Assembly (NCBI RefSeq): GCF_937127095.1
Contig: NZ_CAKZLP010000008.1
Coordinates: forward strand, 1 to 64,000
Direction of reading: 5' to 3'
DNA length: 64,000 bases
Source of the DNA: an uncultured Amphritea sp.
GTDB lineage: Bacteria; Pseudomonadota; Gammaproteobacteria; Pseudomonadales; Balneatricaceae
Shown: one piece after another, positions 18,856-30,626 of the stretch
Layout: each line of letters opens with the position of its first letter
Position numbering within the stretch: the stretch's first letter is position 1
Program-made: the position numbers and the translations under genes
Notes under the pieces: model-generated
The model's input: the letters and a program-made list of their open reading frames with translations, nothing else
What the model was told of the DNA's origin: nothing
The model's database searches: none

Positions 18856-19526
18856 TGCCGGTGTCACCTCAGCCTGAAAAAATAGTGATCCGTGATCTGG
18901 GCCTGGTGGAGTATCTGCCGACCTGGCAGGCGATGCAGGATTTTACCGCGTCACGGGGTGAACACAGTGTCGATGAGATCTGGGTGCTGGAACACCATCC
19001 GGTGTTTACTCAGGGGCATGCGGGCAACGCAGAGCATCTGCTTGGCACCGGTGATATTCCGGTGGTGCAGGTTGACCGTGGCGGTCAGGTGACCTACCAC
19101 GGTCCGGGGCAGTTGGTGGTTTACCTGTTGCTCAATCTGCGGCGGAAAAAGTTTGGCGTTAAAGAACTGGTCGCACGGATGGAGGCCAGTATTGTTGAGT
19201 TATTGGCAAACTATGGCGTAGAAGCCTATGCCCGGGCGGATGCGCCCGGCGTTTATGTCAATGAGGCAAAAATCTGCTCGCTGGGATTGCGGGTGCGTAA
19301 AGGCTGTTCGTTTCACGGGCTGGCCTTTAATCTGGATATGGATCTTGAACCCTTTAACCGGATCAACCCTTGTGGTTACGCCGGTATGGCTGTTACCCGA
19401 TTGAAAAACCTGGTCGATACGCTCGACAGGGAATCCGTTAAGGATTCACTTACAGAAATTCTGGTGAAAAGACTCGACTATAACGAGCGCACCAATGCTA
19501 ATTCGTTGGAAGGTATAGATGTCTGA
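18855..19526 (+). CDS. lipB: Octanoyl-[ACP]:protein N-octanoyltransferase
   Basis: Transfers octanoate from acyl carrier protein to lipoyl domains, the first step of endogenous lipoate synthesis. It has 223 residues. The substrate-binding block [19 protein letters not shown] is clear, the active-site lysine lies in [12 protein letters not shown] and the catalytic cysteine in [12 protein letters not shown]. The start is placed at ATG 18855, overlapping the ybeD stop; a GTG three bases earlier is also in frame. Its end overlaps lipA by eight bases. Confidence 0.97.
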   Translation: MPVSPQPEKIVIRDLGLVEYLPTWQAMQDFTASRGEHSVDEIWVLEHHPVFTQGHAGNAEHLLGTGDIPVVQVDRGGQVTYHGPGQLVVYLLLNLRRKKFGVKELVARMEASIVELLANYGVEAYARADAPGVYVNEAKICSLGLRVRKGCSFHGLAFNLDMDLEPFNRINPCGYAGMAVTRLKNLVDTLDRESVKDSLTEILVKRLDYNERTNANSLEGIDV

Positions 19527-20523
19527 GAATAGTGAAAATGTGCAAAGTGCAGCGATTGCGGTTGATAAGCCACAGCGTGCTGAAGCGGGTGTAAAGCTGC
19601 GGGGGGCGGAAAAAGTCTCGCGTATCCCGGTTAAGGTGATTCCCACCGAGCGGGACCAGATTCTGCGCAAGCCCGAGTGGTTGCGGGTATCTCTGGGTAC
19701 CTCGCCCAAAGTACAGGGAATCAAAAACAAACTGCGTAAGCATAAGCTGGCATCGGTCTGTGAAGAGGCCAGCTGCCCGAATCTGGGCGAGTGCTTCAGC
19801 CATGGTACCGCCACCTTCATGATTATGGGTGATATCTGTACCCGTCGCTGTCCGTTCTGTGATGTTGCCCATGGTCGGCCAAAACCACTGCCTGAGAATG
19901 AGCCTGCCGAACTGGCTGAAGCGATTGCCGATATGGGGCTGCGCTATGTGGTGATTACCTCGGTGGATCGTGACGATCTGCGCGATGGTGGGGCAGAGCA
20001 CTTTGCCCGCTGCATTACTGCGACCCGCACAGCTGTCCCATCGATTCAGGTGGAGACCCTGGTGCCGGATTTCCGTGGGCGGATGGATATCGCCCTGGAT
20101 ATTTTGCAGCAAACGCCGCCGGACGTGTTTAACCACAACATGGAAACCGTGCCGCGTCTGTATCGCAAGGTTCGCCCCGGTGCTGATTATCAGTGGTCAT
20201 TAGAGTTGCTGCAGAAGTATAAGCAACGCTGCCCTGATGTACGGACAAAATCGGGCCTGATGGTCGGTGTGGGTGAGACCAAAGAGGAGATTATCGAGGT
20301 ATTGAAAGACCTGCGGGCGCACGACGTCGATATGCTGACGATCGGTCAGTATCTGCAGCCAAGCCGCGATCACCTGCCGTTAGACCGCTATGTGACCCCG
20401 GAAGAGTTTGATGAGTATGCCCGGGTGGCAAAAGAACTGGGCTTCTCTCAGGTCGCCAGTGGCCCGCTGGTGCGCTCTTCCTACCATGCAGATCTACAGG
20501 CCAAAGGTGAAACAATCAGCTGA
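19519..20523 (+). CDS. lipA: Lipoyl synthase (radical SAM)
   Basis: Inserts two sulfur atoms into the protein-bound octanoyl chain. It has 334 residues. Auxiliary cluster ligands lie in [12 protein letters not shown], the radical-SAM cluster CxxxCxxC in [10 protein letters not shown], and the terminal RSSY serine motif ([10 protein letters not shown]) is present. The gene ends by sharing one base of its stop with the next gene's ATG. Confidence 0.98.
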   Translation: MSENSENVQSAAIAVDKPQRAEAGVKLRGAEKVSRIPVKVIPTERDQILRKPEWLRVSLGTSPKVQGIKNKLRKHKLASVCEEASCPNLGECFSHGTATFMIMGDICTRRCPFCDVAHGRPKPLPENEPAELAEAIADMGLRYVVITSVDRDDLRDGGAEHFARCITATRTAVPSIQVETLVPDFRGRMDIALDILQQTPPDVFNHNMETVPRLYRKVRPGADYQWSLELLQKYKQRCPDVRTKSGLMVGVGETKEEIIEVLKDLRAHDVDMLTIGQYLQPSRDHLPLDRYVTPEEFDEYARVAKELGFSQVASGPLVRSSYHADLQAKGETIS

Positions 20524-21458
20524 TGCGGCGCGCTCAACTGCTTAAACTACTGCTGTCAGTGGTGATTCTGCTAATCACCCTGGCAGTGGTGGAGTATAAG
20601 ATCGGCTGGTATAGCCTGCTGACCTCCTGGCAGGGATTTTCTCTGGGTACGCTGGCATTGCTGGTAGTCCTGTCGCTTTGTAGTAATGCGTTGCGGGCAC
20701 TGCGGATCAAGATCAGCTTTGAACTTCCGGCCCGGCGGTATCCGCAGATGTTCTATCTCAGTACCAATCATAATCTGCTCAATAATCTGTTGCCGATGCG
20801 TACCGGTGAGGTAGCCTTTCCGGTGCTGATTAAGCGCTATTTTGGCATCGGGTTGATCAATTCATCCTCACACTTGCTGCTCTATAGGCTGCTGGATCTG
20901 GTGGCGCTGCTATCAGTCGCGGGCGTGCTGGCCCTCTGGCAGTTTAATCCGTTGGCCGCTGTGATGCTGGGGCTGATAACGGTTGTGGGTTTATTGCTAT
21001 TTGATCAGGGCAAGCGTTTAGTGGTCTGGCTGCTGGGACGCTTCAGTAACCCGAAGCTGGTGAAACTGGCTCAGGCGTTCGCTGCGCTGCCAACCCGTGG
21101 TGGACATTTTGCTGCCATCGTCCTGACTACCTATGCTGTCTGGTTGACTAAATTGCTGGCCTTTCTTGGGGTGGTGCTGCAGCTGTCCCAGTTAACACTG
21201 ACGCAGGCGGTAACCAGTGTGGCGATTGCTGACCTCTCCTCTATTTTGCCGATTCATGGGGTTGCCGGTTCAGGGACTTTCGAAGCCGCTTTTGTGCTGG
21301 CCGGACAGTTCTATGCCATTGATACGACTGCACTGCTTAAAGTAGCGGTGCAGCTGCATCTGTTTCTGTTGCTGATGTCATTTGTGGCCTTTGGTTTGGG
21401 CTGGCTGGTGGCGAAGGTTTTTCATCGCCAGGAGGTCTTGCAGGCAGAAACGGAATGA
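20523..21458 (+). CDS. Flippase-like integral membrane protein (LPG-synthase TM / UPF0104 family)
   Basis: Polytopic membrane protein of 311 residues with seven or more hydrophobic segments. It matches the lysylphosphatidylglycerol-synthase TM / UPF0104 family by its conserved patches: an N-R-R-like region (SNALRALRIKIS), NHNLLNNLLPMRTGEVAFPVL, and a glycine-rich LPIHGVAGSGTFEAAF. The family includes lipid flippases. It is the first of four membrane genes that look like a lipid-linked glycosylation set. No catalytic aminoacyl-transfer domain is present. Confidence 0.8.
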   Translation: MRRAQLLKLLLSVVILLITLAVVEYKIGWYSLLTSWQGFSLGTLALLVVLSLCSNALRALRIKISFELPARRYPQMFYLSTNHNLLNNLLPMRTGEVAFPVLIKRYFGIGLINSSSHLLLYRLLDLVALLSVAGVLALWQFNPLAAVMLGLITVVGLLLFDQGKRLVVWLLGRFSNPKLVKLAQAFAALPTRGGHFAAIVLTTYAVWLTKLLAFLGVVLQLSQLTLTQAVTSVAIADLSSILPIHGVAGSGTFEAAFVLAGQFYAIDTTALLKVAVQLHLFLLLMSFVAFGLGWLVAKVFHRQEVLQAETE

Positions 21459-21555
21459 CCTGCAATACCTGCTATGGCGGGCTTTACCTTCATATCAAAA
21501 GGGCTTTGTGATAGAGTCCGCTTACACTTTTTAATGACTTGAATTCGGATAATTT

Positions 21556-22590
21556 ATGAAATCATTATCGATCGTCGTACCGATGTATAAAGAAGAGGAT
21601 TGTGTCTTTCCGCTGGTCGAGCGGGTACATGAATGCCTCAGTGATTATGCCGGTAAGTGGGAACTTATCTGCGTCGATGATGGTAGTCCGGATAACACTG
21701 TTGCACGTCTGTACGAGGCTCAGCAACAGCGAGGTGATCATCTGCGGGTAGTGGAACTGCAGCGTAACTTTGGTCAGACCGCAGCGATGCAAGCGGGTAT
21801 TGATGCGGCTCGCGGTGAAATTATTGTCACCATGGATGGCGATCTGCAAAATGATCCCGCCGATATCCAGCGGATGATCATTGAGATGGAAGAGCGCGAC
21901 CTGGATATGTTACAGGGCTGGCGCAAACAGCGGGAAGATGAGTCAACCCGCAAGTTCTTCTCTCGTCAGGCTAACCGTCTGATCGCCAAAGTTACCAGCG
22001 TACGTCTGCATGACTATGGTTGCAGCCTGAAAGTGTATCGTGCCAGTGTGATTAAACAGGTACGCCTGTTTGGTGAGATGCACCGGTTTATTCCGGTCTG
22101 GGTTGCCTCGGTAACAAAGCCTTCCCGCATTGGTGAAACCGTGGTTGATCATCATGCCCGTCAGTTTGGCGAATCTAAATACGGTTTGTCACGCACCTTC
22201 CGGGTTATCCTTGATCTGTTGGTGGTGTTCTTCTTCCTCAAATTTAAAGCGCGTCCGGGACATTTCTTTGGCTATCTGGGCCTGGGTATGGGGGTTGTCG
22301 GGTCGCTGATTATGACCTGGCTCATGATGGTGAAGCTGTTTCTGGGTGAAGATATTGGTAGCCGGCCACTGTTTATGATCGGCATCTTCCTGCTGGTAGT
22401 TTCGCTGCAGTTTATCACCACCGGTGTACTGGCCGAAATGATGTCGCGGATCTTCTTTGAAACCTCGAACACTCGTGGTTATACCCTGCGTGAAAAGCTA
22501 AATAATGATGATGAAGGGCGTTGGTATACGCAACAGCCCGATGTAACGGATGAGACCTCTGCGCATGACGCCGACTCTGCGCCAAAGTAA
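21556..22590 (+). CDS. Family 2 polyprenyl-phosphate glycosyltransferase (GtrB/ArnC/DPM1-like)
   Basis: Protein of 344 residues. An N-terminal GT-A domain has the nucleotide-sugar site VDDGSPDNT and the metal-binding DGDLQNDP. A C-terminal pair of TM segments spans about 225-300 (LVVFFFLKFKARPGHFFGYL, then LFMIGIFLLVVSLQFITTGVL). This architecture is that of enzymes that charge undecaprenyl phosphate with a sugar at the cytoplasmic face. Its end overlaps the following glycosyltransferase gene by up to 41 bases. Confidence 0.9.
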   Translation: MKSLSIVVPMYKEEDCVFPLVERVHECLSDYAGKWELICVDDGSPDNTVARLYEAQQQRGDHLRVVELQRNFGQTAAMQAGIDAARGEIIVTMDGDLQNDPADIQRMIIEMEERDLDMLQGWRKQREDESTRKFFSRQANRLIAKVTSVRLHDYGCSLKVYRASVIKQVRLFGEMHRFIPVWVASVTKPSRIGETVVDHHARQFGESKYGLSRTFRVILDLLVVFFFLKFKARPGHFFGYLGLGMGVVGSLIMTWLMMVKLFLGEDIGSRPLFMIGIFLLVVSLQFITTGVLAEMMSRIFFETSNTRGYTLREKLNNDDEGRWYTQQPDVTDETSAHDADSAPK

Positions 22591-24160
22591 CCTGCTCCAT
22601 TACGGACTGCTGTTCGCCGCACTCTTTTTTGCTTTCTTTTGGAATATCTGGGGCTTCCCTCTTTTCGATCTGGATGAGGGCGCCTTTTCCGAAGCAACCC
22701 GGGAGATGCTGGCTAACAGTAATTTTGCCGCAACCTATCTGGATGGCGAGCCCCGTTATGACAAACCCATACTGAGTTACTGGTTTCAGGCGCTCAGTGT
22801 TTCACTGTTTGATCTGAGCGAATTCTCCCTGCGATTGCCCTCTGCTATCGCTGCAAGTTGCTGGCTGCTGGTGTGTTACCGTTTTGCCCTTCAGCAATGG
22901 AACCGTACTACCGCGTTGTATGCGGTGCTGATCATGGCGAATACGCTCTGGATCGGCATTATCGGTAAAGGTGCTATTGCCGATGCTTGGTTAAACCTGT
23001 TTCTTACTCTCACTGTTCTTGATATCTGGCGTTACTGGCAGCAGCCAGATGAGCGGTCGCGTTTTCTGTTGCTGCGTGTTTATCTTTGGATGGCACTGGG
23101 GCTGCTTACCAAAGGCCCGGTAGCGGTGCTGATTCCGTTGCTGGTCAGCGGTATATTCTTTGTTTTTCAGGGACAGTGGCGACGTTGGCTGACAGCTATC
23201 TTCTATCTGCCGGGCTGGGTCCTGTTGCTACTTATACTGACGCCCTGGTTATGGCTGGTGTATCAGGATCAGGGCGTGGGGTTCTTTAAAGGATTTCTGC
23301 TGGATCACAACGTTAACCGCTTTAGTGATACCCGCGAAGGTCATGGGGGTAAGCTCTGGTATTATCTCATCGCCCTGCCATTGGTGTTACTGCCCTTTAG
23401 TTCAGCATTGTTTACACTGCTGCGCAGCCTGCGAGAGTATTGTAAGGACTCACTTACACTCTATCTCATGATATGGCTGGGTGTGGTGTTTGTGCTTGTG
23501 TCGGTTTCCGGTACTCAGCTACCTCACTATGTAGTCTATGGTATCTCTGGCTTGTTGCTGCTGTTTGCCCGTTATCGCGAGTTACTGTTCCGTAGTTGGG
23601 GATTGGTGTTTCCGGTAGTGTTCTTCATCCTCATGCTGGCGCTGCCCTGGATTCTTGAGTCTGCCGCAGGCAGTAGTCGTAAAATTTATGAGCAGGAGAT
23701 GCTGGGGCGGGTTTGGGATGTGGTTGGTACACCCTATCTGATCGCCAGCATTGTCGCGCTGATATTGGTTCTGGGGATAGCCATTACCCCGAAACTGGAA
23801 AAGCCGGTTAAGTATGTCACTATCGGTTTCATTCAGACCCTGTTTGTCTTTAATTTCTTTATTCAGGTGATGGCCGGTCTGCAACAGTTACCGGTGCAGG
23901 AAGCTGCCTATATCGCTAAAGCCCGGGAAGGTCAGTACGTGGTCGCCTTTGGTTTGCATATGCCAACGTTTAGTGTTTATCGGGATGCGATTACACCGAA
24001 CGAGAAAAACCCCAAGCCGGGAGACGTTATCTTTACCGATGCCGATAACCTGCTTAAGTTACAGCAACGTCATCCCGATGCAGTGTTAACTGAACTGTTC
24101 AACAAAGGCGGAATCCGTCTGGTGGAGTGGCAAGATGCGAAGCCTGCGGGAACAGATTAA
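22550..24160 (+). CDS. Family 39 (ArnT/PMT-like) membrane glycosyltransferase
   Basis: Protein of 536 residues. The first periplasmic loop carries LFDLDEGAFSEATREML and DGEPRYDKPILSYWFQ, the acidic catalytic loop typical of GT39/ArnT-type enzymes that use polyprenyl-linked sugars. About eleven hydrophobic segments precede a soluble tail of about 110 residues. It presumably accepts the sugar-lipid made by the adjacent GT2 protein and moves it to an envelope acceptor. The start could instead be the ATG at 22565. It overlaps the next gene by 26 bases. Confidence 0.88.
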   Translation: MRPLRMTPTLRQSNLLHYGLLFAALFFAFFWNIWGFPLFDLDEGAFSEATREMLANSNFAATYLDGEPRYDKPILSYWFQALSVSLFDLSEFSLRLPSAIAASCWLLVCYRFALQQWNRTTALYAVLIMANTLWIGIIGKGAIADAWLNLFLTLTVLDIWRYWQQPDERSRFLLLRVYLWMALGLLTKGPVAVLIPLLVSGIFFVFQGQWRRWLTAIFYLPGWVLLLLILTPWLWLVYQDQGVGFFKGFLLDHNVNRFSDTREGHGGKLWYYLIALPLVLLPFSSALFTLLRSLREYCKDSLTLYLMIWLGVVFVLVSVSGTQLPHYVVYGISGLLLLFARYRELLFRSWGLVFPVVFFILMLALPWILESAAGSSRKIYEQEMLGRVWDVVGTPYLIASIVALILVLGIAITPKLEKPVKYVTIGFIQTLFVFNFFIQVMAGLQQLPVQEAAYIAKAREGQYVVAFGLHMPTFSVYRDAITPNEKNPKPGDVIFTDADNLLKLQQRHPDAVLTELFNKGGIRLVEWQDAKPAGTD

Positions 24161-24992
24161 CAATACGTTTATTGTTGCTGGGCTATCCGTGCAGCTGAAA
24201 AGCTCACAGCAACAGTTTTTGGCCCGCAATGACGTTGCCGCACTAAAGCAGCTAATGCTGGTGGCGGCGGGCTTGCTGATAACCGCTTTATTGCTCTGGA
24301 TTACCGCCGGGTATCATGGCGCGTTTCACCTGTTAAATCAGTTTACTCCGGCCTTTCCTGAGGCCTTTTGGCAGATCATCACGTTTATGGGTGACACCAC
24401 TTTGGCACTGACGCTGGCATTGATTATCGCCCGGAGAAATCCGGCGATCCTCTGGGTGATCTTTATCGCTGCAATATATGGAACACTGGTGACTCATGGC
24501 CTGAAAAATCTGTTTGGTGCGGGTCGGCCTCCGGTTGAGCTGGTGGCCGGTGAGTACAATCTGGTGGGTAAAGCCTTCAGAAACGGTAGCTTTCCTTCTG
24601 GTCACTCACTAACCGCTTTTGTCTTCGTCTCAATCGCTTATTACTTCTTTACTCAGCCGTTGCTGCGCCGCGCTCTGCTGCTATTGGGTGGGCTGGTCGC
24701 ATTAAGTCGGGTGATGGTAGCGGCTCACTGGCCGGTGGATATATTGGTAGGCAGTGCCTTCGGTATCCTGGTTGCGGTAGCCGCTGTTAAGACTGCAGAA
24801 CGATTAAGCTTTGGCTTTAAGCCGTCGATGCACCTCTTTATTGTGTTTCTGTTGCTGGTAGCTGCCCTGATGATTATGAGTGGCCATGATGGCGGTTACT
24901 CTGAAGCTCTCCTTTTTGGCAAGTTGATCGCCTTTTCTGCGCTCATGGTATTTATTACCGAATATTTCTATCCGGGGCGTAAATCACCTTGA
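24135..24992 (+). CDS. PAP2-family membrane phosphatase
   Basis: Membrane protein of 285 residues. The three phosphatase motifs are all present: KNLFGAGRPP, SFPSGHS and SRVMVAAHWPVD. Such enzymes dephosphorylate polyprenyl pyrophosphate, phosphatidate or lipid A. Being the last of the four-gene membrane set, it may recycle the polyprenyl carrier or modify the acceptor lipid. Confidence 0.9.
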   Translation: MRSLREQINNTFIVAGLSVQLKSSQQQFLARNDVAALKQLMLVAAGLLITALLLWITAGYHGAFHLLNQFTPAFPEAFWQIITFMGDTTLALTLALIIARRNPAILWVIFIAAIYGTLVTHGLKNLFGAGRPPVELVAGEYNLVGKAFRNGSFPSGHSLTAFVFVSIAYYFFTQPLLRRALLLLGGLVALSRVMVAAHWPVDILVGSAFGILVAVAAVKTAERLSFGFKPSMHLFIVFLLLVAALMIMSGHDGGYSEALLFGKLIAFSALMVFITEYFYPGRKSP

Positions 24993-25132
24993 GCTTAAGC
25001 TGCACTGCAGCTCGTATGTATTCACAACATCGTGATTAAACTTTCTTTAACGTGTCGTTTAAGGCTATCTCTTATAAAGCTCTATATGCGATAATTCTAA
25101 TATTACGTTTTACTACATTAAGGATAGTTAAT

Positions 25133-25573
25133 ATGTCTGCCAACAAAGTTATCTCAGTGTCCACTTCCATGAATGCCGGCTGTCAGGTGCATGCTGATAT
25201 CCGTGGTCATAAAGTTACTATCGACCAGCCAAAGCAGGCGGGCGGTACCGATGAAGGCCCGACTCCGCTGGAGTTCTTCCTCTTTGCGCTGGGAGGCTGT
25301 ATCGCCAGCATCGCCCGTATCGCTGCAACTCAGCAAAAAATTGAGATGCGCTCTATCGATATCGATGTCGATGGCACCATGAACCCTGCGGGCCTGCTAG
25401 GTAAGCCCACAGAGGACCGTGTAGGTTTCCAGACCATCACCGTCAGAGCAAAGATTGACGCCGACCTGAGTGACGAGGAAAAAGCTAAATTTCTTGAAGA
25501 AGTCTGCCACCGCTGCCCGTTAGATGACAATATAGCGCTGGAAACGAAAGTTACGCATTCTTTAATTCAGTAG
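25133..25573 (+). CDS. OsmC/Ohr-family protein
   Basis: Protein of 146 residues. The OsmC core is visible: GPTPLEFFLFALGGCIAS with the first redox cysteine, and EEVCHRCPLDDNIAL with the second. Family members reduce organic hydroperoxides with lipoyl or thiol donors; some act on other substrates. The start is set at ATG 25133, which has AAGGA eight bases upstream; the in-frame ATG at 25052 has no such site. An AT-rich region with GATAAT at 25090-25095 is a possible -10 box. A strong terminator follows. Confidence 0.88.
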   Translation: MSANKVISVSTSMNAGCQVHADIRGHKVTIDQPKQAGGTDEGPTPLEFFLFALGGCIASIARIAATQQKIEMRSIDIDVDGTMNPAGLLGKPTEDRVGFQTITVRAKIDADLSDEEKAKFLEEVCHRCPLDDNIALETKVTHSLIQ

Positions 25574-25615
25574 CCAGAGACGGCTTCGTCGCATGCAAAT
25601 CGTTAGAAAAAACTG

Positions 25616-25647
25616 AAAAAAGAGAGCCAGCCAGGCTCTCTTTTTTT
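25616..25647 (+). terminator. Rho-independent terminator after osmC-like gene
   Basis: GAGAGCC-AGCCA-GGCTCTC is flanked by an A-run and a run of seven T residues, 49 bases after the stop. Confidence 0.92.
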
Positions 25648-25768
25648 GTCTGCTATCTACTGTGGATTCAATGAGTCTCTGCTGCGTGTATAGATATTCA
25701 GATACGCATTTAACCCAGGCTAAAAAGTCGCTGCCAGATGCGGTTACTGCCCGTCTTTTAAACGCTTT

Positions 25769-25830
25769 ATCTAGCAAGGAAAACGAAGTTTTCCGTCTCG
25801 CCACTAGCAGCCGCGAAGCGGCGTTCTAGC
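25769..25830. repeat. Dispersed hairpin repeat, copy 1
   Basis: Two small hairpins with GAA loops occur in sequence. The first is GGAAAAC-GAA-GTTTTCC (25778-25794). The second is GCCGC-GAA-GCGGC (25810-25822), bracketed by CTAG on both sides. It belongs to the same family as the repeats at 26.3, 44.9, 47.6 and 49.2 kb. Confidence 0.85.
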
Positions 25831-25871
25831 CAGCTGAACTTGTTCAGTGGTCTGCTTTTAATGGCGATCTT

Positions 25872-26195
25872 CTAATAAATTCTTAAGCTGAACAGGTAAT
25901 CGACTATCGCATCGGCCTGCTTATCTGTGAGGTGCACGAAGGCTGGCATGTCGGGACGCGCGGGGTCACCCTTGCGCACTAGTGCGACGACCTGATTGTA
26001 TGATAAACGAGTGCTTCTGTTCGCGGGTATCCCTTCCAGAAATTTACCGGAGCCATTACTTTTATGGCAAGCCTCGCAGTAGAGTGAGTAAAGTTCTTTG
26101 CCATCGGTTGAGCTTGTTTCGGGATCGCTGTCAGAGCAGCCGCTAAGGAGCAGGGTAAATAAGATGGGGAAAAAAGCAGATCTTGTTGTTATCAC
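25872..26195 (-). CDS. Lipoprotein c-type cytochrome
   Basis: Small cytochrome of 107 residues with one haem site, CEACH, and a downstream PDMPAF methionine as likely axial ligand. The signal FFPILFTLLLSGC ends in a lipobox, so the protein should be lipid-anchored in the periplasm. The start is placed at GTG 26195 because AAGGA lies about eight bases upstream and it gives a normal-length lipoprotein signal; a longer frame from 26255 adds 20 unlike residues. The electron partner is unknown. The gene lies between two copies of the dispersed repeat. Confidence 0.85.
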   Translation of the reverse strand: MITTRSAFFPILFTLLLSGCSDSDPETSSTDGKELYSLYCEACHKSNGSGKFLEGIPANRSTRLSYNQVVALVRKGDPARPDMPAFVHLTDKQADAIVDYLFSLRIY

Positions 26196-26290
26196 ACCGA
26201 GCTTCCTTCTGCAGAGCCAGTCCTGAGTATCGCCTATATTCTCAAGAGAGGTCAATATTGGAGCTATCTTGATATTCAGGTGAGTATTGC

Positions 26291-26370
26291 TTTTTCTAAC
26301 AAGGAAAGCGAAGTTTCCGTCTAGCAGCCGCGAAGCAGTGTTCTCGCAAGCTGAAAGTGTTCTGCTCTTA
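26291..26370. repeat. Dispersed hairpin repeat, copy 2
   Basis: CTTTTTCTAACAAG leads into GGAAAGC-GAA-GTTTCC (one bulged base) at 26303-26318, then CTAGCAGCCGCGAAGCAGTG. The second hairpin is partly decayed compared with copy 1. It lies in the gap between the cytochrome start and the holA stop. Confidence 0.8.
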
Positions 26371-27387
26371 CCGCTCTATATTAAGCTCTATTCCTGCCAA
26401 CTGGAGGGTGATGCCGGTTAGCGTTAGCCAGGGATCACCGAGAGCGCCTTTAATCTGCGCATCGGCTTCTGAACACCGACTGAGCATATGGCTGAGTCGG
26501 TCAGCGGGAATTCTCTGAGCGGCATTGCGCATCTGATTTTTGCGGTTGCCCCAGATCCGTTCGCGCTGGCAGAGGGCGTCAAAGGGAGTGCCTTTCTGCA
26601 GGCCGTTCTGAATCACAATCAGGGAGCGAATTTCGCGGGCGATGGCCCACAAGGCAACGGTCGCTTCGGTACCTTCCTGTCTCAATACTTCAATAATCTT
26701 AGTGCAACGGGGCACCTGCTGCAGTATCGCAGCTTCAGACAGACCGTAGATGTCGTAACGGGAGCTATCGGAGACGCTGTCCATCACCATATCTGCGGTA
26801 ATTGTCTGACCGGCATAGAGCAGATTGAGTTTATCCAGTTCCTGCTTGGCCGCTAACAGGTTGCCTTCGATCCGCTCACTGAGCAGCTGAACCGCATCGT
26901 TTTCCAGTGTCAGACCGATCTTGCGGGCTCTGTTGTTGATCCAGCCGGGTAGTTGTTGCAGATCTACCGGCCAGATCTCAACGATAATGCCCTGTTGATC
27001 AATGGCTTTAAGCCAGGCACTTTTCTTCGCGCCGGCATCGAGTTTGTCGGCGATGATCAGCAGTACATTGTCTTCGGCGGGACGTTTCAGGTATTCCTGG
27101 AGGATGTCGCTGGCCTGCTTGTTGGGCTTATGGCTGCCCAGTCGCAGTTCGATAATCTTCTGTTCGGCAAACAGTGAAAGTGCGTTGGCGCATTGCAGCA
27201 GGTATTCCCATTTGAATCCCCCCTCAACATGCAGGGTTTCCCGCTCGCAGAAGCCGATCGAGTTGAGGTGCTTGCGCAGCAGGTCGCAACTCTCTTCTAT
27301 CAGTAGCGTTTCGTCGCCGGTGATCAGATAAACCGGAGCCGGTTGCGGGCCGAGTTTGTTGGCAAGCTGCTCCGGTTTTATCTTCAT
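26368..27387 (-). CDS. holA: DNA polymerase III subunit delta
   Basis: Clamp-loader subunit of 339 residues that opens the beta clamp. The N-terminus KIKPEQLANKLGPQPAPVYLITGDETLLIEE is diagnostic; a C-terminal collar region follows. It lies six bases after lptE in the conserved leuS-lptE-holA order. In enterobacteria nadD follows next; here nadD sits at 9.6 kb, so the cluster has been split. Confidence 0.96.
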   Translation of the reverse strand: MKIKPEQLANKLGPQPAPVYLITGDETLLIEESCDLLRKHLNSIGFCERETLHVEGGFKWEYLLQCANALSLFAEQKIIELRLGSHKPNKQASDILQEYLKRPAEDNVLLIIADKLDAGAKKSAWLKAIDQQGIIVEIWPVDLQQLPGWINNRARKIGLTLENDAVQLLSERIEGNLLAAKQELDKLNLLYAGQTITADMVMDSVSDSSRYDIYGLSEAAILQQVPRCTKIIEVLRQEGTEATVALWAIAREIRSLIVIQNGLQKGTPFDALCQRERIWGNRKNQMRNAAQRIPADRLSHMLSRCSEADAQIKGALGDPWLTLTGITLQLAGIELNIER

Positions 27388-27393
27388 AGTGGT

Positions 27394-27903
27394 TTAGGGT
27401 GCCACAGGTTTCAGGTTGGCGTAGAAACGCATAATCTGAATCGCCAGTTGCTGATCCATCTCGATATAGAGCTGAGCTTCCTGAGCACTACTGGCGGTCT
27501 CTTTGTTCGCGTCGTAGTCGTAGGTGCGCTCGGCAAGAATGTCGCGTTCGAGCAGCGGATTACCCTGTGGATCTTGCACCATGAATTTAACTTTGGTGGT
27601 CAGCTCGTATTCATCAATATCGGCATTGGCTCCCAGTGTGGCTTCACGCCGGGAACGGGATTCCGAAATGATCTTTAGCCGATAGCCGGAGCCGGTATTA
27701 ACGGCTATTCCGTTGGCTTCCAGTTGCCTGCGAAGCACCGGCTCAAGCTGGCTGCGGGAGCGCTCAGGGGTGACCAGTGTGAGCTGCCGTAACGGTTCCG
27801 CAATATCTGCACTGCCCCGCAGCTGGAACCCGCAGGCAGACAGCATGAGACAACAAACCGTCAGCAAAAGAGTGGCTGAAAGCCGGTTCTGGCAGCGATT
27901 CAT
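27394..27903 (-). CDS. lptE: LPS-assembly lipoprotein LptE
   Basis: Outer-membrane lipoprotein of 169 residues that plugs the LptD barrel during lipopolysaccharide export. The signal peptide ends in the lipobox LSAC; the following GFQLRGSADIAEPLRQL matches the family. It lies between leuS (10-base gap) and holA (6-base gap), the conserved order. Confidence 0.95.
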   Translation of the reverse strand: MNRCQNRLSATLLLTVCCLMLSACGFQLRGSADIAEPLRQLTLVTPERSRSQLEPVLRRQLEANGIAVNTGSGYRLKIISESRSRREATLGANADIDEYELTTKVKFMVQDPQGNPLLERDILAERTYDYDANKETASSAQEAQLYIEMDQQLAIQIMRFYANLKPVAP

Positions 27904-27913
27904 CCTTGCCCCC

Positions 27914-30526
<2,613 letters not shown>

Positions 30527-30626
30527 CTAACGTTGGATACCGGTCAATGGAATGTTTTGTCTGTAGCGCATAGGATACAATATATGCAATGGTACATATA
30601 GTTTTTAGTCGGCTTTGGAGATGGAT

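Noticed and set aside
25562..25804. 80-codon minus-strand frame after the osmC-like gene
   Set aside because: It reads through a rho-independent terminator and a dispersed repeat; no protein-like pattern.
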